From Bacteroides faecis MAJ27 (GTDB taxonomy: Bacteria > Bacteroidota > Bacteroidia > Bacteroidales > Bacteroidaceae): a stretch of DNA of 64,000 nt. The notes below the pieces were generated by a model. That model saw nothing but the letters and a program-made list of their open reading frames with translations. It did no database searches and had not been told where the DNA came from. Below are positions 33,224-40,855 of this stretch, piece by piece. The number at the start of each line of letters is the position of its first letter. Positions within the stretch are counted from its first letter, which is position 1. A program made the translations under genes and the position numbers. The stretch is taken from contig NZ_FNNN01000002.1 of assembly GCF_900106755.1 (NCBI RefSeq), forward strand, positions 248,001 to 312,000, given 5' to 3'.

Positions 33224-35623
33224 TTAGTTTCCTCCGTGTTTTACGCGGTCCTTCTCTTCCGCCCGTTTGGCAGAGTTCCAGGAGCTGAGGTCTCCTGTCA
33301 GATAACCGGTGATGCGGCGCATACGCAAAATATTTTCGCTTTGGCATACCGGACACTTGTCGAAGATAACCCCTTTGTATCCGCAGTTGTGGCAGGTATC
33401 TACCGGGTGGTTGATGGAGCCGTAGCCTATGTTCTCATCGTGCATCACCTTTACAATTTTGGCGATGGCGCGTACATTCTTCTGGGCTTCTCCGTCCAGT
33501 TCCACATAAGTGATGTGGCCGCCGCCGGTGATAGCGTGGAACGGGGCTTCACGTCTGATTTTCTCCACGATGCTAATTGGTTCCTTCACGTCAACGTGGA
33601 ATGAGTTAACGTAGTAATCACGGTCCGTAACTCCCGGAATTTTACCGTATTTTCTGCGGTCCATTTTGGTGAAACGTCCGGAAAGTCCTTCAGCAGGGGT
33701 GGCTAGCACAGAATAATTCAGGTTGTATTTCGCTTTATATTCGGCCACTACTTTGTTCATTTCCGTTACAGCTTCGTACAGCGTGTCCCAAGCCTTCTGG
33801 CTGTGTCCGTGACCTTCGCCGTAGAGGGCGACCATCGCATTGTGTCCACCGATAAAACCGATTCCCAGCGTACCGCTGCGCAGTACGTCGCCTACCTGTT
33901 CGTTCGGATTCAGTGCGGCTCCGCCTTTCCATACGTCATTGCCCATCATGAACGGGAACTGGCGGGCCAGAGCAGTACGCTGATACTGATACCGTTCGTA
34001 AAGCTGGTCGGCTACAAGAGTGGCCATATTGTGCACAGATTCCATGAAGATCTCTTTCGCTTTCTGCTCGATAGCATCCTTGTTGCGTTCGTCCTCTATC
34101 AGATTTTCCGCTTTGATGCGGGCTTCGATGGCAAGACGCGGCATATTCAGCGTAGTGAATGAAAGGTTTCCGCGGCCCAAAGAAGACTTTTCTCCTGCCA
34201 CATTTTCAAATACGCGGGTACGGCATCCCATGGTTGCCAGTTCGTAGATGTAACGTTTCGGGTCATTGGCTTTCCATTTCTCGTTTTTGTTGAAAGGAGT
34301 GTCGAGGAACATGAAATTCGGGAAAAGAGCTTTTGCCGTTGTCTGGCAGGCCTGTAGCAGCAGGTCGAAGTTCGGAGCCTCGTAAGTGGACTTCATGGCG
34401 TCTTCGATCTTTTCCATTTTCATCGCTTTCTCGAAGTCCTTTTCCGAGTAGGAAACTCCATCCTTCACCTTGAATATCTGAATGGGGAATACGGGCACTT
34501 CGCCACGTGTTCCGAGTCCTTCGATGGTAGCTTTCAGCAGCTCTTCGATCACGAGGCGTCCTTCGGCAGAAGTATCCGTTCCGTAGTTGATGGAGCTGAA
34601 CACTACCTGGTTGCCGCCGCGTGAGTGCATGGTGTTCAGGTTGTGGATAAAGCCTTCCATGGCCTGATGCGTATCTTTTCTTGTTTGCTGATAAGCCTTT
34701 TCTGCGATGCGTGTCAGGTGTTCCTTATCTATAATGATTTGCAGGGCTATCAAGGCGATGCGCAGTGCTTCGCGTTCTGCTTCTGTTGACTTGATAGACG
34801 ACAGATGTTCTTTTATCAAGGTACGGATCGCTTTTTCGTCCGCCTGAGTTCCGTTCTCCATTGCCACATAGAAGTTGATGAACGAAGCCAGATGTTTGCG
34901 GAATGATTTAGCTACTCCTTTTGCCATGAAGAAGTCGAAGGCGGGGATTGCCTGTCCGCCGTGCTGCTCGTTCTGGTTGGTCTGGAAGATGATTGTTGCA
35001 AGCGTAGCGTAGCTTTGGATGCTCTGCGGTGTGCGGATACTGCCGTTTTTGGTGCGGAAGCCGCGTTCAAAGAGGTCGTCCATGTCGTACTGGATGCAGG
35101 TCGTCGTCTTTGTTGGATAATAATCAAGGTCATGGATATGGATGTCGCCTAACTGGTGTGCTTCGGCAAAACGCTTCGGCAACAGATACTTATAGGTATA
35201 ATCTTTGGTAACTTCCGAGGCGAATGTCATCATTTGTCCGGCGGGCGTGTGGCTGCTCATATTGGCGTTGCTCAGGTTCACATCGTTCTTGTCGATAGCG
35301 ACGATGCCGTCCATCACATGCTTCATCTGGGTTTTCTTGTCTCTTTCCGTGTTTCTCCATTCGCGGTAGATGATGTATTTCTTCGCCACTTCGGGGCGAA
35401 CCTTCATCAATGCCTTTTCTACTAAGTCCTGAATTTCCTCCACGGTGATTGTGGGGTTGCTGAACTGACTGATCACACTCATCGTGACGTCAGCAATCAA
35501 TTGCTGTTCGTCCTGAATACCTGTTGCACTGAATGCTTTGCTGATTGCATTCTTGATCTTACTGATAGAGAAATCTTCTCTTTTACCATCACGTTTGATG
35601 ATACAAATTTCCGCGTAGTTCAT
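33224..35623 (-). CDS. nrdD: Anaerobic ribonucleoside-triphosphate reductase (class III)
   Basis: The 799-residue glycyl-radical enzyme reduces NTPs to dNTPs. An N-terminal ATP-cone domain (CIIKRDGKREDFSISKIKNA) binds allosteric nucleotides. The C-terminal zinc motif is CHNCGY plus CPVC, followed by the RRITGYLTGDLSSWN segment, whose conserved glycine should carry the radical. The length is somewhat above the typical 700 residues. A cobalamin riboswitch precedes it, so expression should fall when B12 is plentiful. Confidence 0.95.
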   Translation of the reverse strand: MNYAEICIIKRDGKREDFSISKIKNAISKAFSATGIQDEQQLIADVTMSVISQFSNPTITVEEIQDLVEKALMKVRPEVAKKYIIYREWRNTERDKKTQMKHVMDGIVAIDKNDVNLSNANMSSHTPAGQMMTFASEVTKDYTYKYLLPKRFAEAHQLGDIHIHDLDYYPTKTTTCIQYDMDDLFERGFRTKNGSIRTPQSIQSYATLATIIFQTNQNEQHGGQAIPAFDFFMAKGVAKSFRKHLASFINFYVAMENGTQADEKAIRTLIKEHLSSIKSTEAEREALRIALIALQIIIDKEHLTRIAEKAYQQTRKDTHQAMEGFIHNLNTMHSRGGNQVVFSSINYGTDTSAEGRLVIEELLKATIEGLGTRGEVPVFPIQIFKVKDGVSYSEKDFEKAMKMEKIEDAMKSTYEAPNFDLLLQACQTTAKALFPNFMFLDTPFNKNEKWKANDPKRYIYELATMGCRTRVFENVAGEKSSLGRGNLSFTTLNMPRLAIEARIKAENLIEDERNKDAIEQKAKEIFMESVHNMATLVADQLYERYQYQRTALARQFPFMMGNDVWKGGAALNPNEQVGDVLRSGTLGIGFIGGHNAMVALYGEGHGHSQKAWDTLYEAVTEMNKVVAEYKAKYNLNYSVLATPAEGLSGRFTKMDRRKYGKIPGVTDRDYYVNSFHVDVKEPISIVEKIRREAPFHAITGGGHITYVELDGEAQKNVRAIAKIVKVMHDENIGYGSINHPVDTCHNCGYKGVIFDKCPVCQSENILRMRRITGYLTGDLSSWNSAKRAEEKDRVKHGGN

Positions 35624-35664
35624 AACTTTAACTCCCGAAAGTGATTAATAATATGTTTATTTGA

Positions 35665-35830
35665 TTCCGGCAGGTCTTCTGACTTATCTCTCCCTCGCAG
35701 CGCCTTCCCACATTAGCTGATGCAGTGGCATCGTGTGCGGATTCATCGAGAATTACAGCAGCGGGTACTGTCGCCGATTTGCACAGCGTTCCCTCATTGA
35801 CTAAACCTCTTTTTAGTTCCGAAACCGGAT
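35665..35830 (-). promoter_or_regulatory. Cobalamin (adenosylcobalamin) riboswitch of nrdD
   Basis: Read on the minus strand it has the conserved order GGGAACGCTGTGCAAATC, GACAGTACCCGCTGCTGTAA, the B12-box-like GATGCCACTGCATC, GGGAAGGCGC, and AGTCAGAAGACCTGCC. These are the signature blocks of the cobalamin riboswitch family. It ends about 40 bases before the nrdD ATG, so ligand binding probably blocks translation start. Its own -7 promoter element is TATCTTTG at 35832-35839. Confidence 0.93.
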
Positions 35831-35831
35831 A

Positions 35832-35839
35832 CAAAGATA
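35832..35839 (-). promoter_or_regulatory. -7 promoter element for the nrdD leader
   Basis: CAAAGATA on the plus strand reads TATCTTTG, a match to TAnnTTTG. Transcription would begin around 35825, at the 5' edge of the riboswitch. Confidence 0.6.
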
Positions 35840-36079
35840 GAAGATTATCCAATAGCTTGGGTAGCTTTTAACATTAAATTTTTGGGAAACTTTTCTTTCT
35901 TGCTGATACAGAAAGTTTTCCGTTTTGGATAACTTTTAAGGAATGATTCTTGCTAAAGATATTAGTTTTTCTTCTCTGCTATATTGAAATAATCGGACTC
36001 TCGTATAAGTATCACATGGCTCATAATTGTACTTATTAGAGGACTCACGCTTTTATCGGACTTAAAAAAGATAGACGAA

Positions 36080-36484
36080 ATGAAGATTTTAAAAGATTTG
36101 CATACTGGTGGAAAGAAGTTTTCCAGAGTTGAGCGGATGCATTTTTTGCAAGAGTTGGAAGAAGAACTGAAAGTTTATTATCTCTCTTATACTGAGACAG
36201 TAAATAGGCCTTATTCCGAACAGGAACAAGAGATTATTGTCCGGATTATCAAGATGCTGATTCGTCAGCTTCGGGGTACATCCAAGTTTCAGTTGTTTAG
36301 CAGGAGAGGTGCAAGACGTAAGTCCGAAGATCCGGATGATGTGGAAGAGCGGGAAGAACGCCGGAAGGAGCAGACAGACGAGATACGTTTGAAACATACT
36401 AACCTTTATTCGTACAATCCTCTTTCCAAGAAATATAAAGCGAAGAAGGAAGAACTGCTCCGGAATCTGAAAAGGGAGTTCTAG
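36080..36484 (+). CDS. Hypothetical charged protein
   Basis: The 134-residue protein is highly charged and helical, without membrane segments or cysteines. A central RRGARRKSEDPDDVEEREERR block is followed by a C-terminal SYNPLSKKYKAKKEELLRNL. I do not recognise a family. It stands alone, with the B12-regulated nrdD unit to the left (divergent) and the RHS/immunity block to the right. Confidence 0.6.
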   Translation: MKILKDLHTGGKKFSRVERMHFLQELEEELKVYYLSYTETVNRPYSEQEQEIIVRIIKMLIRQLRGTSKFQLFSRRGARRKSEDPDDVEEREERRKEQTDEIRLKHTNLYSYNPLSKKYKAKKEELLRNLKREF

Positions 36485-36599
36485 TCTTCCGGATGTTTCA
36501 TTGAGAACGTCCGGGAGGTAACAGGAAGAGTAGACCGGCAAATGCGTATGTATTGTGAGTCCCTTGCGTTTGTTGAGTCTGCTCTTCTTTGTTTATCTT

Positions 36600-37061
36600 C
36601 TATTTATTCCTTTTCTGTTTTTTATGTTCCTGCTTTTTCCGATAGGCTTCTTCTAATGTATATTTGTTTACTTTCATTGTTGTTTTATATCCAAGGAATA
36701 ATCCTGTTAAAAGTAACATCAGATAATTGTATAATATAGACTTAAACTCTAAACTGAAGGTTATATATATTACAAAATACCAGCAATAAATTTGCGGTAT
36801 TATTATTTCGGAGTTCAAATATAATGTCCGGATCATTCCTTTTTCTTTCAGAGGCTGTTTAGGTGTCTTTATATATGGAAACAGATAACTCATCATTCCA
36901 CCTATTGCAATAATTGCTCCCCAAAGCATGACTACTATTACAATAGTATGCTTTAGGTAGTAATATTTATAAAAAAAAGAGGAAAACATGAAGCAAGGAA
37001 TTATTATGACGCAAAACCATGAAGTAAGTTTCTCATATATTGCTATAAAAAGATGTCTCAT
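36600..37061 (-). CDS. Four-helix membrane protein, putative RHS immunity protein 2
   Basis: The 153-residue protein has four hydrophobic helices and an identical C-terminal pattern to its upstream neighbour: YLMLLLTGLFLG, then Lys/Asn/Tyr-Leu and a basic tail. The two are therefore paralogues. Its location downstream of a secreted RHS protein matches the usual toxin-immunity order, so inner-membrane immunity against a membrane-acting toxin is inferred. Composition is AT-rich. A perfect hairpin (37121-37164) separates it from the first paralogue, suggesting the second is expressed at a lower level. Confidence 0.6.
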   Translation of the reverse strand: MRHLFIAIYEKLTSWFCVIIIPCFMFSSFFYKYYYLKHTIVIVVMLWGAIIAIGGMMSYLFPYIKTPKQPLKEKGMIRTLYLNSEIIIPQIYCWYFVIYITFSLEFKSILYNYLMLLLTGLFLGYKTTMKVNKYTLEEAYRKKQEHKKQKRNK

Positions 37062-37120
37062 ATAACTATAAATTAATCGTTAAAACAAATTATTTCCATC
37101 ATTCTTTTGTGATTTTATAT

Positions 37121-37164
37121 ACCTTGATATGGGTTAATTATGTTCTAATTGCCCATATCAAGGT
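37121..37164. terminator. Perfect 13-bp hairpin between the two immunity-like genes
   Basis: ACCTTGATATGGG (37121-37133) pairs perfectly with CCCATATCAAGGT (37152-37164). No long T run follows, so it may attenuate transcription without ending it. Confidence 0.55.
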
Positions 37165-37194
37165 AGGAGACTGGTAAATCCTAGTGCATAAGAG

Positions 37195-37629
37195 TTATTT
37201 ATTTATTTTCTTTTTACTAACTCGATTTAAAATATATAAGTTGGCTTTTATTGCTATTCGATTTCCAAGAAATAATCCTAGTAAAAGTAGCATTAAATAA
37301 TCAATATATATGGATTTTCGAGCGAAGAAAATAATATATGCTGCTGCACAGTAATAATATAACATATCAATGTTTTGATGAAACTTGAAACAAGCTGTTT
37401 GAATAATATCATTAGTTTCTACTTCCTTTCCCTTTGGATGTTTATTCCTCTCAAAGTAATTTAATATCTTACCTATCAACCATATTATCCATGAAATTAA
37501 TAATAATATCATGATAATAAACATAAACTCAAATTCTCCTAAGTCAGGATGAAAAAAACAATAGATAATCATTAAAATGCTGTTGAGTATGGTTATCTTC
37601 TTGAATATTTCTATAAAAATATTTCCCAT
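37195..37629 (-). CDS. Four-helix membrane protein, putative RHS immunity protein 1
   Basis: The 144-residue protein has four predicted membrane helices. Its last helix, IDYLMLLLLGLFLGNRIAIK, closely resembles that of the 36600-37061 protein. It starts only 15 bases after the RHS stop codon, the position expected of the cognate immunity gene. The family was not recognised. A membrane location for immunity would suit a toxin acting on the inner membrane (inference). Confidence 0.65.
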   Translation of the reverse strand: MGNIFIEIFKKITILNSILMIIYCFFHPDLGEFEFMFIIMILLLISWIIWLIGKILNYFERNKHPKGKEVETNDIIQTACFKFHQNIDMLYYYCAAAYIIFFARKSIYIDYLMLLLLGLFLGNRIAIKANLYILNRVSKKKINK

Positions 37630-37644
37630 ATATTGTTTAATGTG

Positions 37645-40600
37645 TTAATCTTTAAGTTGTTCTATTATCCATTCAAAAATATCTCTTATATAGTTTGTAG
37701 AATATTCTTCCTTTCCGACAACTTGATTAGTATGAGCATCATATGCATCTTGAGTAGGATCGGGAGTTGTTAATTCTAAAGCTGTTCTGGCTATACCTGA
37801 ACCTATTAAAACTTTTTTTCCTGCTTTTCCTATTTTACTTTTATCATTAGGATCCCTTTTAGGAGCCGGATCGCCATTAGGCATCATTCCTGACACGTTG
37901 GTATCTATACTGTTTGCTACGTTTGCCTGATTCTTGTCTAAATTTTCTTTAGCTTTTCTGTCTCTTTTCCTCTGATGATTGTATTCAGGACTGACAGCGC
38001 TCTTTACCTGATAATACAAGAGAGAGCCAAAGGTATAAGACATCTTAGGCGCATCTGTAATCATTTGCCCTAACTCCGCGAACTTGTCTGATGTATGCCT
38101 CATTATTTGTTGATCTGAAGGCAAGTTATAGCTTTGAGTTCTCGTCAAAGGGTAATAGAACGGGAGAGGACCATAGGGTGTCGGGATCGCTACTCCTTGT
38201 TTGCCGTCCGGATCTATATGTGTAACTGGATTATTAAAGCAATACCCATAAGGAGTATTTGAATAATTCTTTTCACTTGACGGATCTGCTACATGCCATC
38301 TTCCCAACGCTGCATCATACATTCTTGCCCCATAATCATACCAATCCAATCCATTCTTTCTGTCCAATTCTTTGCTATTATACTTAAAAGGTTGGACAGA
38401 TGAAGTCGAAGCGAATACTCCTCCGAACGGATAATAATGATTAACCTCATCTACATTATTATTCTCGTCTATAACCACCCGATTATTTCCTTGATGGTCT
38501 TGCAAGAAATAGTGATGAACAGCATCCGCAAGGGTTACATATCCTACCTCTGTCAGCAGTTTGACAGGAATTCCATTTTCATAGATCACGTTGCCGCAAT
38601 AGTCTGTAATAAGTGTATCCTTATCTGTCACATGTGTAGTACGAAGTTTGGCTCCTTCCGGACTATAGAGATAAGAAATGTTACTTCCGTTCTCAAACTT
38701 TATGAGGCTTGGCAAATTTAAGTAATTATATTGGATATCAGTAATTTTTTTGTTTAAATCTCTTTTTAGATTGCCACTGATGTCATAGGAATATTCTACA
38801 GATTTGTCAGCACCGTTTGAAAATTCGAAGCTACCTGCGTATGCCGAATTTGCAGCATTGTCTTTAACAGAGAGCAAACGGTTGCCATTATAACTCAGTG
38901 AGAGATCATCTATTAAACCATAATCATTCTGTGATGTTTGACCGAAACGTTTCAAGCCCAGAATATTTCTATTTTTATCATAACCGGTTATTTGTTCGTT
39001 GAAACGGTTTAAATTCATGCTGAGATTATTCCCTTCTCCGTATATTGCATCTTTCATTCGGTTTAAACCATCATAACTAAATTTATACCCGGATATTCCT
39101 GACGAAGCAGTCTGCCAAGTCATACTACTGACATTTCCATTATAACAGGGGGTTCCTGCCCCGTCTGTATAGTGCAACTTTTGTTTGAAGAACGGACTGT
39201 CAATACTTATCATCCAATTACGAATGTTGTAATCGTAGGTTAAAGCTGTTGTTCCATTATTCAGCTTCACGCTTTTAAGCCGGCACAGATTGTCATATTC
39301 ATTTTCTGATAATATGGTGTCTTGTTCGCCATTCAGACGATATATCACTTGTTTCAACCGTTCTCCATTGTCATATACATAGTCGTAATACTCTGTTATT
39401 ACAGTGTTTTTGTCAGAATCGAGATGTAGATGAACGTGTCCTTTTGTTGATCCCGAGAAAGTATAAGAATAAAAATCGATATCATATCCTCCCAGATGGT
39501 TTGTTCCTCGTTGCTGGATTATACGTCCTTTTTTATCATAATAGAGGGCTGTTAATAGATAGTTATTGTTATCTAGATAGGAACGTTTCCCTGACTGTAA
39601 TCCGACAGGATTTAAAGTAGGAACAGAAAACTCTTTTTCTTTATTCTTCAACCATGATGGGAAATCCTTAAAGCTATATTCTAGGGATAACCGTGTAGGC
39701 TGACTTTCGAAGTCTGCAAGAAAACTATAATCATCATAATAGTTCACCTCTTTAGGGTTAGTAGAAACCATTCCTAACAGATCATGAATAATATAGCCGG
39801 TGTCCATGGCACCTCCTCCTTGGTGTCGTTCGGCATATACTAATACATTTGAGATTGCCGGGGCGTTGAGTGACGAACTAATGCCAATTCCCTTTATCAC
39901 CTCGCGTCCCTTTTGGTCGGGGACGGAGAATATCCATTCAAATTGCCGTTGTTGAAGTCGATTTTGGAGAAATATTAATCGGTCAGCTTTGTCATAAGCA
40001 TAGCGGTTGGTGTCTCCGGGTTTTTTCTTCATGATACAGTGATTGCGGTTGTCATAACTATATTGATAGGCATACAAACTCAAATCATGAGATTCCTGAT
40101 ACATGGGAGGCAATACATAACATAGATTCCCTTTAATGTCATACACATAATACGTATCATACTGTTTTGATCCATCCATTTCCCGATTCAGAATAGTCCT
40201 GTCTTCTTTGTCTATGAATGTGTATAATGACTTTCCGTCTTCATCCGTAGTCTGTATTACTCGCAGTTCTCCCGGATCATATACACTTTCTTCAGATAAA
40301 GTCCCTTCATCATTAATTTGATAACGGATGCAGTTTAAGGCTGAAGTCGTATCGTTTGCTAAATATTGTGTATGAACAGGATTTCTTTTCCATGCTTCTC
40401 CCGCATCTTGCTGAAGTATAATTCTGCTTTCGGGAAAGTGGTCGTACTCGGTATATTGATAAGGAACATTGTCTGCATACTGTTTTACAGTACTGTTGAA
40501 AGGATCGGAAAGAAAAGCTCCGTTGTTTCCTTGAGCATGAAGCGGTAACCATTTTTTGGATATCCGGCCCATAGAATCATACGCAGAAGTAGATATCAAA

Positions 40601-40839
40601 TCTCCTTTTGTGGGAGAAATTCCTTGAGATACAGTTTGAATAGGCTTACCTAATCCATCAAAATACTGAAACTCCTGAAGCATGGAATCGGCATTGGGAG
40701 AAAGCATCGTTTGTGTATGGACAAAGCTCCTGTTGATATTCAGTGAGTCTGCGTTAGTTGTTGTAAAGGGAAGATTCTCATTTCCCGATAAAGCCGAGCA
40801 AATCGGCAATAAAAGCATTAAAGCAAATATATTCTTCAT
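37645..40839 (-). CDS. Secreted RHS/YD-repeat protein, putative polymorphic toxin
   Basis: The 1064-residue protein starts with a signal peptide (MKNIFALMLLLPICSALS). YD repeats follow through most of the length (for example YDSMGRISKKWLP, YDGLNRMKDAIYG). The RHS core ends with YDYGARMYDAALGRWHVADP and PYGYCFNNPVTHIDPDG around residue 879. The last 185 residues are variable-type sequence with a Lys-rich middle and a hydrophobic KKVLIGSGIARTALEL segment; no known toxin domain is recognised. It follows the 953-residue YD protein with a 16-base gap and is followed by the immunity-like genes. Toxin activity is inferred from architecture. Confidence 0.85.
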   Translation of the reverse strand: MKNIFALMLLLPICSALSGNENLPFTTTNADSLNINRSFVHTQTMLSPNADSMLQEFQYFDGLGKPIQTVSQGISPTKGDLISTSAYDSMGRISKKWLPLHAQGNNGAFLSDPFNSTVKQYADNVPYQYTEYDHFPESRIILQQDAGEAWKRNPVHTQYLANDTTSALNCIRYQINDEGTLSEESVYDPGELRVIQTTDEDGKSLYTFIDKEDRTILNREMDGSKQYDTYYVYDIKGNLCYVLPPMYQESHDLSLYAYQYSYDNRNHCIMKKKPGDTNRYAYDKADRLIFLQNRLQQRQFEWIFSVPDQKGREVIKGIGISSSLNAPAISNVLVYAERHQGGGAMDTGYIIHDLLGMVSTNPKEVNYYDDYSFLADFESQPTRLSLEYSFKDFPSWLKNKEKEFSVPTLNPVGLQSGKRSYLDNNNYLLTALYYDKKGRIIQQRGTNHLGGYDIDFYSYTFSGSTKGHVHLHLDSDKNTVITEYYDYVYDNGERLKQVIYRLNGEQDTILSENEYDNLCRLKSVKLNNGTTALTYDYNIRNWMISIDSPFFKQKLHYTDGAGTPCYNGNVSSMTWQTASSGISGYKFSYDGLNRMKDAIYGEGNNLSMNLNRFNEQITGYDKNRNILGLKRFGQTSQNDYGLIDDLSLSYNGNRLLSVKDNAANSAYAGSFEFSNGADKSVEYSYDISGNLKRDLNKKITDIQYNYLNLPSLIKFENGSNISYLYSPEGAKLRTTHVTDKDTLITDYCGNVIYENGIPVKLLTEVGYVTLADAVHHYFLQDHQGNNRVVIDENNNVDEVNHYYPFGGVFASTSSVQPFKYNSKELDRKNGLDWYDYGARMYDAALGRWHVADPSSEKNYSNTPYGYCFNNPVTHIDPDGKQGVAIPTPYGPLPFYYPLTRTQSYNLPSDQQIMRHTSDKFAELGQMITDAPKMSYTFGSLLYYQVKSAVSPEYNHQRKRDRKAKENLDKNQANVANSIDTNVSGMMPNGDPAPKRDPNDKSKIGKAGKKVLIGSGIARTALELTTPDPTQDAYDAHTNQVVGKEEYSTNYIRDIFEWIIEQLKD

Positions 40840-40855
40840 AATTCATAAGCTTTAT

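Noticed and set aside
35628..35852. 74-codon frame over the nrdD leader (minus strand)
   Set aside because: It is a translation of the cobalamin riboswitch; conserved riboswitch blocks explain the sequence.
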